From the NCBI RefSeq assembly GCF_001866005.1, contig NZ_MLQR01000028.1, positions 1 through 64,000 on the forward strand: 64,000 bases of DNA, written 5' to 3'. The DNA comes from Anaerobacillus alkalilacustris. GTDB lineage: Bacteria > Bacillota > Bacilli > Bacillales > Anaerobacillaceae. Positions 37,360-45,977 of the stretch are shown here, one piece after another. Under the pieces are notes generated by a model. It made no database searches. It saw only the letters and a program-made list of their open reading frames with translations, and was not told the origin of the DNA. Each line of letters begins with the position of its first letter. Within the stretch, counting starts at the first letter, position 1. The translations under genes and the position numbers were made by a program.

Positions 37360-37929
37360 CTAGTAGAACTGTTTCTTCCCTTGCTCTTCTTTTAACATTT
37401 CCACTGCTTCTTTAAATCTAAGTGAGTGGACAATTTCTCTCTCCCTTAAAAAACGTAAACTATCATTAATATCCGGGTCATCGGATAAATCTATTAACCA
37501 CTGATATGTCGCTCTAGCTTTCTCCTCTGCTGCAATATCTTCATACAAGTCAGCAATAGGATCACCTTTTGCCGCAATATACGAAGCGGTCCACGGTACT
37601 CCTGCAGCATTGTGATAAAACAATGCTTTATCATGGTTAGCATAATGGTCACCTAAGCCCGCTTGCTTCATTTGATCTGGTGTAGCATCTTTTGTTAATT
37701 TATACACCATTGTCGCAATCATTTCTAAATGGGCAAACTCTTCTGTACCAATATCTGTTAACAAACCAATAACCTTGTCCGGTAATGTGTATCGTTGATT
37801 TAAGTAACGAAGAGCTGCTGCTAGCTCTCCATCTGCACCACCATATTGCTCTATTAAAAATTTAGCAAGCATCGGATTACACTTTCCTACCTTAACTGGG
37901 TACTGTAGTTTCTTCTCATAAATCCACAT
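37360..37929 (-). CDS. cotJC: Spore coat protein CotJC (manganese-catalase family)
   Basis: 189 aa, full CotJC length. Ferritin-like four-helix fold of the Mn-catalase family: Glu/His metal ligands in QYGGADGELAAALRYLNQ, GTEEFAHLEMIATMVYKL, EDIAAEEKARATYQWL and REIVHSLRFKEAVE. It belongs to the inner coat layer made under sigma-E in B. subtilis. Third gene of cotJA-cotJB-cotJC, 20 bp after cotJB. Catalase activity is suggested by family, not shown. Confidence 0.95.
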   Translation of the reverse strand: MWIYEKKLQYPVKVGKCNPMLAKFLIEQYGGADGELAAALRYLNQRYTLPDKVIGLLTDIGTEEFAHLEMIATMVYKLTKDATPDQMKQAGLGDHYANHDKALFYHNAAGVPWTASYIAAKGDPIADLYEDIAAEEKARATYQWLIDLSDDPDINDSLRFLREREIVHSLRFKEAVEMLKEEQGKKQFY

Positions 37930-37949
37930 TTACCTGATCGCCCCCTATC

Positions 37950-38216
37950 CTATATTTGCCATGGCCACGGACCATCATTCCAGTTCCACGGAAACCCACT
38001 GAAACTATTACCATATTGAAGGAGCGGTCCATAAATTTGTTCAACTTGATATTTTAATTGTTGGCGCACTTGAGCAAACTGATTAAATTGTTGAACGGCC
38101 TCTTGATCGTTCGGATGGGTATCTAAATAAAGTGTAAGTTCTAAAAGTACAAAATCCACAGCTTGTAGCTCTTGCATTAAAGGATAAAACTCCTTTGGCA
38201 GTTGTTTATGCATCAT
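37950..38216 (-). CDS. cotJB: Spore coat protein CotJB
   Basis: 88 aa. Pattern ELQAVDFVLLELTLYLDTHP plus NDQEAVQQFNQF is the CotJB domain; the tail is Trp/Pro-rich (FPWNWNDGPWPWQ). The start overlaps the cotJA stop by 4 bp, a translational coupling. Two adjacent ATG codons are possible starts (38216, 38213), with AGGAGAG upstream. Confidence 0.92.
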   Translation of the reverse strand: MMHKQLPKEFYPLMQELQAVDFVLLELTLYLDTHPNDQEAVQQFNQFAQVRQQLKYQVEQIYGPLLQYGNSFSGFPWNWNDGPWPWQI

Positions 38217-38449
38217 TCACTCTCCTGCCTTTCCTGTGGTCTATACGGGCTAAAATACGGATTGTATAGTGCTGGCCATAATGTACCGGCACAAAGTGCT
38301 TCCTTCGGTGAAAACTGGGGCAATCCATAAGGCTGAAAAGTCATATATAAGTGTGGCGGGGTTTCATATGACTTAACTTTCATAGGTGGACACGGATCAA
38401 ACGGACTTACATAGGGATGGTAACATTTCCTTGGTGTATAGTTTTGCAT
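38213..38449 (-). CDS. cotJA: Spore coat associated protein CotJA
   Basis: 78 aa from the ATG at 38449 (GGGAGG ~9 nt upstream; a longer frame starts before that site). Pro/Tyr-rich: YHPYVSPFDPCPPMKVKSYE, TFQPYGLPQFSPKEALCAGT and LWPALYNPYFSPY, the normal CotJA layout. Required in B. subtilis for assembly of CotJC into the spore. First gene of the operon; I did not find a convincing sigma-E promoter. Confidence 0.9.
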   Translation of the reverse strand: MQNYTPRKCYHPYVSPFDPCPPMKVKSYETPPHLYMTFQPYGLPQFSPKEALCAGTLWPALYNPYFSPYRPQERQESE

Positions 38450-38520
38450 GAAGTCTTTCCTCCCTTTACCCATTTTTTAACACCATTAAATGATATTCAA
38501 AAGAAAATAAAATAGTACAA

Positions 38521-38552
38521 AAAAACTAAGGCGTTAAAACACCTTAGTTTAG
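38521..38552 (-). terminator. Terminator after sirB
   Basis: AAACTAAGG / CCTTAGTTT stem with A/T runs on both sides, ~30 bp after the sirB stop. Confidence 0.75.
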
Positions 38553-38582
38553 TAGAAAGAGTTATAACCCTCCCAGATTAAG

Positions 38583-39314
38583 TTAACCTTTATTTACTGC
38601 ATTATCAATAATATCACTGACCAAATGAATAATGTCTTCATCTGTGCCAATCGGCTCACATATGGTAAACCGTTCGTCTTGTTGAGATTTTACAAATTGG
38701 TGAATTCTTTTAAGTAACACACCTTTAAATAGAAAATATGGCAAGACATAAATATGATCAAAGTTTGATTGTTTTGCACGTGCGATCGCAGCTTCAAAAG
38801 AAGTGTTACCACCAACTAAAAAGCATGCTTCTATAGAATCTGTACATAGTCTATCCTTTAAAAACCCACTAATTGTTTCAAAATCAGTAATAGCAGATTG
38901 GTCATTACTACCTCTTCCAACAAAAACGACGAGTGAATGATCGTCCTTCTGATATTGTTGTTCCTTTAACCTATTCTCTAGGATTGACAACAAAACTTCT
39001 TGAATACCCAAAGGTTGCTCTAACTGAAAATCGACCTCTGGAAATAACTGTTTTGCCTTTACAAGTTCATCCGGTATATCATACTTTGCATGTCCTGCAG
39101 AAAGGAGAAGTAGAGGGTACACAATAATTTCCTTAGCACCTTTTTCTACACAACATTTGATTTCTTCAATAATAGAAGGCGATGCTAATTCAAGAAAAGC
39201 ATATCGAAATAAAAGAGCACGACACCCTACTTCTACTTTTTTTGCAAACTCAATAAATTGTTGATTCGAAAATTTATTTCTACTTCCATGACCCACTAAT
39301 AAAACCGCCTGCAT
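38583..39314 (-). CDS. sirB: Sirohydrochlorin ferrochelatase (SirB/CbiX type)
   Basis: 243 aa, the two-domain class II chelatase. N-half: AVLLVGHGSRNKFSNQQF with the metal-binding His, and IIVYPLLLLSAGHAKYDIPD with a second His. The C-half repeats the fold (SLVVFVGRGSND, HIYVLPYFLFKGVLLKRI). It inserts Fe2+ into sirohydrochlorin to make siroheme. Last gene of the sir operon, 20 bp after cobA/hemD. Confidence 0.88.
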   Translation of the reverse strand: MQAVLLVGHGSRNKFSNQQFIEFAKKVEVGCRALLFRYAFLELASPSIIEEIKCCVEKGAKEIIVYPLLLLSAGHAKYDIPDELVKAKQLFPEVDFQLEQPLGIQEVLLSILENRLKEQQYQKDDHSLVVFVGRGSNDQSAITDFETISGFLKDRLCTDSIEACFLVGGNTSFEAAIARAKQSNFDHIYVLPYFLFKGVLLKRIHQFVKSQQDERFTICEPIGTDEDIIHLVSDIIDNAVNKG

Positions 39315-39333
39315 TTTTCAACCCTCTTCCTTA

Positions 39334-40791
39334 TCATACAACTTTATCGCAGTCACTTAGGAGTACCTGAATTAAGCTTGTCTCATCCGTATTTGTTGTA
39401 AAACTAAGTAAAGGTAAATTAAGTTGTTTGACTGCCAATAACGTTTCCTCACCAACACATATAACTTGGCTTTTTTTAGCTAAATCAACAGGATTATGTC
39501 CGTCCTTTTTCACCTGTTCAAGAAAGAGCTTCACCGATTCCGGTGACGAGAAAATAATCGTGTTAAAACCATCTTCGTCCATCACACGCCTAAAGGCTAT
39601 CGATACAGGTATACTATTTTGCATTTCATGTGTTATTAAATGAACACCTTGAAACTTTTGGCTATCTTTTCGCGTACCAACTATTAACGTTTTTTCTGTA
39701 AACGAAGGTTTCGACGACATTCTTTCTGCGACCATACCTTTACTTCTCAACATCGCCGCCGATTCCTTATCGACACAATACAATGTAGCTTTTATTGATC
39801 GAATATCTATATTATTTGAAATAAGACTCTCGAAAAATAAATGAACACCTTCCTGTGAAGTAAAGTAAATTTCTTCGTACATTTCTAATTTACTTAATGT
39901 TGAAGTGTACGTTGATTGACTGGTTAAAGGCTTCGATACTAATTTTGGATAAGCAAGTACTTCTGCCCCATTTTCAATTAAATGAGAAGTTACCTTTTGA
40001 TAACCGTTTGGAAAAATTATTTTTTTCCCTAAAAGTAATTTATTTTCAAACCACATTAATTGCTTACGAAGATCAACGATATCACCAACAAGGGTAATCG
40101 CCGGGTTACTAATATAATTTTTCTCTACTTCATCAACGATTGTTGATAATGTACCTTCTACTACTCGCTGTCTACCTGTTGTACCCCATTGAATGATCGC
40201 AACTCGAGTAGAAGCAGCGCGGCCATTAGAAATGAACTGTTCACAAATAAATGGTAGGTTTTTAATTCCCATATAGAAGGCAATCGTATCAATACCATTA
40301 GCAAGAGCACCCCAGTTAATTGAAGGTTTGCCATCTTTTGATTTATCGTGGCCCGTAATAACTGTAAAGCTAGTACCATAATCTCGGTGAGTAACAGGAA
40401 TACCCGCATAACTTGCCGCAGCTATACCGGAAGTGATGCCCGGAACAATTTCATAGGACAGGTTTTCCTTTTTTAAAGCCTCAGCTTCTTCACCTACTCT
40501 TCCAAATACACCAGGGTCACCACCTTTTAAGCGAACAACTACCTTACCTTGTTTCGCTTTATCAACTAATAGTTGATTAATCGCCTCTTGCCTTAAAATA
40601 TGACGATCTGGTAGTTTTCCACAATAAATCAACTCAGCATTTGGATCTACCTCTTGCAATAATAGCGGATTGACTAATCGGTCGTATAAGACAACTTCCG
40701 CCTTTTTCAGTACTTCTAATCCTTTAACAGTAATTAGTTTTTGATCTCCAGGTCCAGCTCCAACTAGATAAACGATGCCATTATTTGTCAT
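39334..40791 (-). CDS. Fused uroporphyrinogen-III methyltransferase / uroporphyrinogen-III synthase
   Basis: 485 aa. Residues ~1-245 are the SUMT (CobA) domain: GIVYLVGAGPGDQKLITVKG, VVRLKGGDPGVFGRVGEEAE, VPGITSGIAAASYAGIPVTH. Residues ~250-485 are a HemD-type domain (GKKIIFPNGYQKVTSHLIEN; FNTIIFSSPESVKLFLEQ). Together they make uroporphyrinogen III and methylate it to precorrin-2 for siroheme. The HemD half is divergent, so its activity is less certain. In the sir operon between DUF3906 and sirB. No precorrin-2 dehydrogenase (sirC) gene is in the window. Confidence 0.88.
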   Translation of the reverse strand: MTNNGIVYLVGAGPGDQKLITVKGLEVLKKAEVVLYDRLVNPLLLQEVDPNAELIYCGKLPDRHILRQEAINQLLVDKAKQGKVVVRLKGGDPGVFGRVGEEAEALKKENLSYEIVPGITSGIAAASYAGIPVTHRDYGTSFTVITGHDKSKDGKPSINWGALANGIDTIAFYMGIKNLPFICEQFISNGRAASTRVAIIQWGTTGRQRVVEGTLSTIVDEVEKNYISNPAITLVGDIVDLRKQLMWFENKLLLGKKIIFPNGYQKVTSHLIENGAEVLAYPKLVSKPLTSQSTYTSTLSKLEMYEEIYFTSQEGVHLFFESLISNNIDIRSIKATLYCVDKESAAMLRSKGMVAERMSSKPSFTEKTLIVGTRKDSQKFQGVHLITHEMQNSIPVSIAFRRVMDEDGFNTIIFSSPESVKLFLEQVKKDGHNPVDLAKKSQVICVGEETLLAVKQLNLPLLSFTTNTDETSLIQVLLSDCDKVV

Positions 40792-40840
40792 GGTCCTGTC
40801 ACCTCCTAAATTACGAATTATTGGTTGATTAATAAAAATG

Positions 40841-40871
40841 CTTCGTAATCGGCTAGCTACCGATTACGAAG
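40841..40871 (-). terminator. 12-bp hairpin overlapping the DUF3906 stop
   Basis: CTTCGTAATCGG / CCGATTACGAAG, loop of 7; on the minus strand CATTTTTATT follows. It could attenuate transcription into cobA/hemD or shield the upstream mRNA. Confidence 0.55.
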
Positions 40872-41056
40872 GCTGTTCCACTGTTTGTGATTTTTTTTCG
40901 TTCTAATAATACGATCTCTTTAATCTGCGGAAACTTAAGAAAGCTTTTTTCAACTTCTATTTCCGCTCGTTTAAACGCTTGTTCATCATTTTCTGCTGCT
41001 ACAATAACAGGTAATTCATTGTTGTCTACTAACACAGTAAAATGATATAAATTCAT
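40853..41056 (-). CDS. DUF3906 small protein
   Basis: 67 aa: YHFTVLVDNNELPVIVAAEN, then DEQAFKRAEIEVEKSFL and IKEIVLLERKKI. This is the DUF3906 pattern (a short ferredoxin-like beta-alpha-beta), regularly found next to siroheme/sulfite reductase genes in Bacillaceae. Function unknown. It begins 4 bp after the reductase stop, so is translationally close-coupled. Confidence 0.78.
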   Translation of the reverse strand: MNLYHFTVLVDNNELPVIVAAENDEQAFKRAEIEVEKSFLKFPQIKEIVLLERKKITNSGTAFVIGS

Positions 41057-41060
41057 ATTG

Positions 41061-42680
41061 TTATTCCACTCCTAGGATTTTATCAAGCTCTCCTTGAAGA
41101 ACGTCTACTCCTGTGCGTTGAACAAAGTCATAGAAGTTTTCAGCTGGCTGTTTTTCTTCCTTAAAGAAAGTAAGTAATTGCTTTAAAACTCTTGGTAGAT
41201 TTTCAGAAGCAATTCTTCCTTTTAGCTTTTGATTAAAAGAAGCATGTTCCTTTTCAAGGGTTCCACCTACATAAATTTCAAAAGCTTGAACCATTCCAGC
41301 TTCTTTTGTTTTCATTAAAACACCTTGAAGTCCAATGTCTGCAATTTGACGTTGTCCACAAGAGTTTGGACAACCAACCATATGCATTCTTACAGGAACA
41401 TCTAGTTGTATGTTTTCATCTAGATACTCAGCTAGTTTTTTTGTCGTTTCTTTCGTTTCTACTAACGCTAAGTTACAATATTCGATACCTGTACATGCAA
41501 CAGAATAGCCGATGAAGCTTTTTGGAGCAATCGTAATTTTTTCAAATACTGTTTCAGCAAGTAGTTCGTCTATTTTTTCATTCGACACGTTTGGAATAAC
41601 AACATTTTGAGAATTACATGTTCGAATTTCACCATTTCCATACTTTTTAGAAACTTCCGCAAGTTGAATTAATTCTTCTGAATTCATTCGCCCAACTTGA
41701 ACGTTGAATCCTGCATAACTTAATCCTTCCTGTTTTTGAGGATGAACTCCGTAGAAATAGCCGGCATTCCAGTTTTCCACTTTATCTTCACCTTTTGTCG
41801 GTAATTCTTTTCCGTAAACTTCTACAAGCTTTTCACGGAACTTATCAGGACCCCAATCTGCCATTAAGAATTTCAGACGTGCGCGATGACGCTTTTCACG
41901 ATAACCATAATCACGGTAAATCGTTGTAATAGCAATAGCAACGTCTTTTAGATCTTCCGGTCGTATAAAAACATCTAACTCTTGGGCTAAATAAGGTTTA
42001 GTAGATAATCCACCACCTACTTTCACGTGGAAACCTACTTGTTCTTCTCCATCAATTACTTTTGTAGCTGGAGTAAAGGCTAAGCAATTTATTAAATCAT
42101 GACCTGCATTATGAATATTCGCAGAAATAGAAATTTTAAATTTACGAGGTAGGTTAGAAAAATCTCGATTCCTTTGGAAAAACTCGTATACATCATTTAC
42201 TATCTCTCTAGTATCCATGAGTTCGTTAGCATCAATCCCAGCTAGTGGGTTTCCAACGATTGTTCTCGGGATATCACCACAGGCACCAACAGATGATAAT
42301 CCTACCTCATCTAAACGGCGATAAATATCTGGTAACTGCTCAATTGTTAACCAATGGTATTGAATGGCTTGACGAGTAGTAATATCAATAACATCACGAC
42401 CATAATCTTCACCAATTTTTGCCAACGCAATTGCCTGATCATAGCTAATAATTCCTGTTGGAATGTTAACTCGCATCATGAAATAGCCAGCTTCTTTTGG
42501 TTTTTGTAAGTAAAGTCCTGCCCATTTAAAGTGGCCCCACTCTTCTTTTGGGATCGAAGCAAAACCTTCCTTCGCATAACGGTCAATATCATTTAATATA
42601 TCTAATCCGTCTTTTTTAAGCTTATGAATTTCCTCTTTACTTAACTTTTCATCATTTGCCCATACTTTCTCGTAAGCCAT
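41061..42680 (-). CDS. Ferredoxin-type sulfite/nitrite reductase (siroheme, 4Fe-4S)
   Basis: 539 aa from the ATG at 42680 (the earlier ATG abuts AGGAGG). Two NIR/SIR ferredoxin-like half-domains and two siroheme/Fe4S domains: DVIDITTRQAIQYHWLTIEQ, GACGDIPRTIVGNPLAG, RARLKFLMADWGPDKFREKL. The four cluster Cys are in ACTGIEYCNLA (~397-403) and VGCPNSCGQRQ (~440). It reduces sulfite to sulfide or nitrite to ammonia with six electrons from ferredoxin. The yezD and siroheme neighbours favour sulfite, i.e. cysteine assimilation, but NirA is not excluded. Confidence 0.88.
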   Translation of the reverse strand: MAYEKVWANDEKLSKEEIHKLKKDGLDILNDIDRYAKEGFASIPKEEWGHFKWAGLYLQKPKEAGYFMMRVNIPTGIISYDQAIALAKIGEDYGRDVIDITTRQAIQYHWLTIEQLPDIYRRLDEVGLSSVGACGDIPRTIVGNPLAGIDANELMDTREIVNDVYEFFQRNRDFSNLPRKFKISISANIHNAGHDLINCLAFTPATKVIDGEEQVGFHVKVGGGLSTKPYLAQELDVFIRPEDLKDVAIAITTIYRDYGYREKRHRARLKFLMADWGPDKFREKLVEVYGKELPTKGEDKVENWNAGYFYGVHPQKQEGLSYAGFNVQVGRMNSEELIQLAEVSKKYGNGEIRTCNSQNVVIPNVSNEKIDELLAETVFEKITIAPKSFIGYSVACTGIEYCNLALVETKETTKKLAEYLDENIQLDVPVRMHMVGCPNSCGQRQIADIGLQGVLMKTKEAGMVQAFEIYVGGTLEKEHASFNQKLKGRIASENLPRVLKQLLTFFKEEKQPAENFYDFVQRTGVDVLQGELDKILGVE

Positions 42681-42737
42681 GTTCATCCTCCTATACTAAT
42701 AACTTATTAATTAATAAATCTTATCGTTTTACGACAA

Positions 42738-42887
42738 TTATTTCAAACGATGCTTCTCATTCTTTTCTAATTGAATAACTTTCCCATCTTGAACAACTAA
42801 TGTAATGGAACCGTACTTAACACCTTTCAGCATTTCTTCAAGTTTTTTAAAAACTTCTTCGTGTTCTTTTCTATCATTAGTTTCCAA
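42738..42887 (-). CDS. yezD: YezD-family protein (DUF2292)
   Basis: 49 aa, read from TTG at 42887 after AAAGGAGG (8-nt spacing); stop TAA at 42740-42738. Sequence EEVFKKLEEMLKGVKYGSIT followed by LVVQDGKVIQLEKNEK has the G-(I/V)-(K/E)-YGS-(I/V)-x-(I/L)-x-(V)-x-(D/N)-G-x-(V/I)-(V/I)-Q pattern of YezD. These tiny proteins belong to cysteine/sulfur regulons in Bacillaceae. First gene of the sir operon, 57 bp before the reductase. Confidence 0.75.
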   Translation of the reverse strand: METNDRKEHEEVFKKLEEMLKGVKYGSITLVVQDGKVIQLEKNEKHRLK

Positions 42888-42930
42888 TATCAACTCCTCC
42901 TTTGCAACGAAAATTATGTAACAATTTATA

Positions 42931-42952
42931 TCCTAGTTTTAATTCCTAGTTA
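42931..42952. promoter_or_regulatory. Direct repeat downstream of the sir promoter (possible CymR operator)
   Basis: TCCTAGTT occurs at 42931-42938 and 42944-42951, 13 bp apart, between the promoter and yezD. A repressor bound here would block the operon. CymR, the cysteine regulator of Bacillus, is the natural candidate, but I could only partly match its site. Confidence 0.35.
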
Positions 42953-42971
42953 TTTTATATGATTAATTGAT

Positions 42972-43000
42972 ATTTTAAGGCTGATTCAGATGAAAGTCAA
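42972..43000 (-). promoter_or_regulatory. Sigma-A promoter of the sir operon
   Basis: Minus strand TTGACT (43000-42995), 17-bp spacer, TAAAAT (42977-42972). Confidence 0.7.
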
Positions 43001-43010
43001 TGAAAAAGTA

Positions 43011-43058
43011 AAAGGATGGTCTTAACAGTTACGCAAACTTGAAAAGACCACCCTTTTT
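43011..43058. terminator. Terminator upstream of the sir promoter
   Basis: GGATGGTCTT / AAGACCACCC imperfect stem, T run on the plus side and TTTTAC on the minus side. It insulates the sir operon from the decayed gene upstream. Confidence 0.65.
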
Positions 43059-43080
43059 ATCATCTCTATAGCGTTTCCAT

Positions 43081-43213
43081 AAGTGAACCCGTTTCAGTAA
43101 GCTGAAACATCAGAGAATCAGGTGGAGAGTCTACTCGACCTGATTGGATAATCCCACCACGCTAACGCTTAGAGGTGGGGCTCTTTTAGCCTAAAGTAAA
43201 AATCAGATAAAAT
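43081..43213 (+). mobile_element. Short hairpin element P1 (IS200/IS605 end-like)
   Basis: Shares with P2 the block GTGAAC(C/T)CGTTTCAG(T/C)AAGC, TGAAACATC, GAGAATC, CCCACC...CGCTTAGAGGTGGGG and the end TCAGATAAAA. Three hairpins: GTTTCAG/CTGAAAC, AATCAGGT/ACCTGATT (P1 only) and CCCACC/GGTGGG. No transposase gene accompanies it. Layout resembles the right end of IS200/IS605 elements (or omegaRNA-like scaffold); this is inference. Confidence 0.5.
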
Positions 43214-43219
43214 TACTCA

Positions 43220-44095
43220 TCATCTTGCTTTTAAAGTACTTTGTTCCTCAACAGTTAAAAGTGCTTCATCAAGCTTTTCTTGTAAAGTATTTATGCCCAC
43301 CCTTTTAACAAATTGATAAAAATTTTCACCAACCTTTTTCTCATTTTTAAAGAAAATTAAGATGTCTCTTAACACTTCCTGAATATTCTCCGCTGAAATT
43401 CTACCTTTTAGCTTTTTGTTAAAACAAGCTTCCTTACTATCAAGCGTACCGCCAACATAAAGTTCAAAAGCCTCAACTAGACCAGCTTCTGTCATTTTCA
43501 TTTTACATCCTTGAAGCCCTATATCAGCTATGTGCCTTTGACCACAAGAACTCGGACAACCTACGACATGGATCCGTACAGGAATGTCTAGTTTCATTTG
43601 ATCATCTAAATACGTTGCTATTTCTTTCATTTTAACCTTTGTTTCTACTAAAGCGTAATTATAATATTCACTTCCTGTACAAGAAACTGCATAACCAATA
43701 AAGTTTTTTGGTACGGGTGGATATACAAAAAATATCTCTTCCGATAACATTTTTTCAATTATTTCATTATGTACGTTAGGGATAACAATATTTTGCGATG
43801 TACACGTTCGAATTTCACCATTCCATAATCTTTAGCAACTCCAGCCTCAATAAGCTCTTTAGAATTTAGTCTCCCAACAGGAATATTTAATCCTACATAA
43901 CTAAGCTCTTCCTGTTTCTGATTGTTAACTCCATAAAAATAACCAGCATTCCAACCTTCAACCTTATCTTCACCTTTTGTAAGTAAATCTCTACCATAAA
44001 CTTGAATAAGTTTTTCACGAAATTTTACCGGGCCCTTAATCTAATAAAATTGATATAACGTCTTTTTCAACATGTTTAATCCTTACTTTTTTGAT
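43220..44095 (-). pseudogene. Decayed second sulfite/nitrite reductase gene
   Basis: Homologous to the intact reductase over its C-terminal ~300 residues. Residues match in FREKLIQVYGRDLLTKGEDK and WNAGYFYGV, then a frameshift occurs near 43820 (in the region matching the intact YGNGEIRTCNSQ), and the frame 43750-43220 continues to the end (VVGCPSSCGQRHIADIGLQG). An in-frame stop precedes GPVKF at ~44042, and the N-terminal ~250 residues are absent. One of four cluster Cys is lost: CTGSEYYNYA instead of CTGIEYCNLA. It is not a working enzyme. P1 sits 6 bp beyond its stop. Confidence 0.85.
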
Positions 44096-44174
44096 AGGGT
44101 TAATAGAATTTTATTTCTCCAATTCCTTTATGTTAATACGAATTATCAGATTATTTAAATTGTTGAAAAATCGC

Positions 44175-44198
44175 AAAAAAACGGGCGTATGCCCGTTA
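44175..44198 (-). terminator. Terminator after patA
   Basis: AACGGGC GTAT GCCCGTT; minus strand TTTTTTT follows. Confidence 0.88.
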
Positions 44199-44220
44199 CA
44201 TAACAGAAAAAACACTATCA

Positions 44221-45384
44221 TTAGTTAGGAAATTGTTCGCGAATAAATTTCTCGATACGATTACAGCCTTCCTCTAGGATTTCCATACTATAAGCATACG
44301 ATAATCGTAAATACCCTTCCCCGTAGCTTGAAAATGCATCTCCCGGTACACATGCAACACCCGCTTCTTGAAGTAGTTTAATCGCAAATTCATAAGAAGA
44401 CATTCCATACTTTTTTATTGATGGAAACAAATAAAAAGCCCCTTCAGGTTTAACTACTTCAAATCCAATTGAAACTAAACGTTGATAAACATAATCTCTT
44501 CTTTTTTCATATTCTGCCCGCATATGATTAGCGTCATCAATCCCAACAGTTAATGCAGACAATGCTGCATGTTGGGAAATTGAACTAGCACAACTCACAT
44601 TATATTGATGGACTTTTAACATATGCTTACTTATATTATTAGGTGCAAATACAAAACCAATTCGCCATCCCGTCATTGAATGAGATTTTGATAACCCATT
44701 AATAATAATCGTCTTTTCTTTCATTCCTGGTATTGCTGCGATAGAAGTATGCGTTTGACCATAAACTAATTCACTATAAATTTCATCTGACAAAACAAAA
44801 ATCTCACGTTCCTTTAGTACCTCAGCAATTTCAATTAATTCCTTCGCCGTTAATATACATCCCGTCGGATTAGATGGATAAGGTAGAAGGACACACCTCG
44901 TATTACTAGTAATATTTGCTTCAATTTGAGCTGCTGTTAATTTAAAATCTGTTTCTCTCGTATCTACGTATACTGGGTTTGCTTCACACATTCTAATAAT
45001 CGGCTCATACGCTGGGTAAACTGGACCTGGAAGAATCACTTCTGAATCTTTATCTAAGATTGTTCGAAGGGCAATATCAATACCTTGACTCGCACCAATT
45101 GTGGTGATTACTTCTGTTTTCGGGTCATATGTAAGACCATATTTTGTTTCTATAAATTGTGTTGCTGCTTGGCAAAGCTCGTCTATCCCCGCATTTTTTG
45201 TATATGACGTTTTATTCTCATCAATAGCATGCTTTCCTGCCTCTTTAATATGAGTTGGGGTTTTAAAATCAGGTTGACCAATCGTTAGCTGAACTGCGTC
45301 CGGGTACTTGGCAACCATATTAAAAAATTGCCTTATCCCTGAAATTTGAATATTTTTGACTTGTTTATTAATTAAATGTTCCAT
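44221..45384 (-). CDS. patA: Aminotransferase PatA (class I/II, PLP)
   Basis: 387 aa, fold-type I PLP enzyme. Substrate/cofactor segments: LTIGQPDFKTPTHIKEAG, TSYTKNAGIDELCQA, LLPYPSNPTGCILTAKEL, VLSDEIYSELVYGQ, and the PLP-Lys in IINGLSKSHSMTGWRIGFVF. Length and sequence match B. subtilis PatA, N-acetyl-LL-diaminopimelate aminotransferase of the acetyl branch of lysine/peptidoglycan synthesis; broad amino acid activity is common in the family. Single gene. Confidence 0.9.
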   Translation of the reverse strand: MEHLINKQVKNIQISGIRQFFNMVAKYPDAVQLTIGQPDFKTPTHIKEAGKHAIDENKTSYTKNAGIDELCQAATQFIETKYGLTYDPKTEVITTIGASQGIDIALRTILDKDSEVILPGPVYPAYEPIIRMCEANPVYVDTRETDFKLTAAQIEANITSNTRCVLLPYPSNPTGCILTAKELIEIAEVLKEREIFVLSDEIYSELVYGQTHTSIAAIPGMKEKTIIINGLSKSHSMTGWRIGFVFAPNNISKHMLKVHQYNVSCASSISQHAALSALTVGIDDANHMRAEYEKRRDYVYQRLVSIGFEVVKPEGAFYLFPSIKKYGMSSYEFAIKLLQEAGVACVPGDAFSSYGEGYLRLSYAYSMEILEEGCNRIEKFIREQFPN

Positions 45385-45484
45385 AACTACTTCCTTTCAC
45401 TCCGATCTATCCTATTTTAGAGCTTCAATCCGTGCACACATTAGAGTAGGATAAACGTATTGTAGCAAAAAAACTAATCAAAAA

Positions 45485-45524
45485 GAACCTTTTTTGCGCC
45501 TACTTGGACAACGATAAAAGGTTC
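45485..45524 (-). terminator. Terminator after the cyclotransferase-like gene
   Basis: GAACCTTTT / AAAAGGTTC stem, 10 bp before the stop of the next minus-strand gene ends; minus side continues CTTTTTG. Confidence 0.6.
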
Positions 45525-45534
45525 AATTATTTTG

Positions 45535-45924
45535 CTAATTCATTTTAGATTGTATATATTCCTTCCAATCTCCATTAATGATTTGTTTTGTAACTATATC
45601 TTTTTTATGATTAGAGAGTATATAAACCATCGCCACAAACTTATTTTTATTCGTAAAAACAGTTTGTGTTTTACGTTCATATAAATTGATTTTCCGCCCT
45701 TCAACATAATCTTCTAACTCATCTAGTTTAGGTAGCATATTTTCTGTTATTTCATATAGTTCCCCATATACAGTCAAGTCACCTTGAAGCATAGCAGGGT
45801 AACCATACTTCGTTTGAAAAAGCACTCCATTTGTATAAGCAATATCTGCTACGACTTTAGCATTAGTTAATAAGCATGAATTTTCCAACGCTTTCCTTAA
45901 TGTTCCATATACAAATAATAACAC
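45535..45924 (-). CDS. Gamma-glutamylcyclotransferase-like (AIG2/YtfP) protein
   Basis: 129 aa. Opening LLFVYGTLRKALENSCLL contains the family's YGTLR substrate loop; GYPAMLQGDLTVYGELYEIT and LPKLDELEDYVEGR (with the catalytic-type Glu) follow. Members cyclise gamma-glutamyl compounds or act on related amides; the substrate is not known. Single gene with AGGAG ribosome site. Confidence 0.85.
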   Translation of the reverse strand: MLLFVYGTLRKALENSCLLTNAKVVADIAYTNGVLFQTKYGYPAMLQGDLTVYGELYEITENMLPKLDELEDYVEGRKINLYERKTQTVFTNKNKFVAMVYILSNHKKDIVTKQIINGDWKEYIQSKMN

Positions 45925-45977
45925 TTCAACTCTCCTCGTATTGGTTCAATATTACTTTTATTCTATTTTTATGCTGA

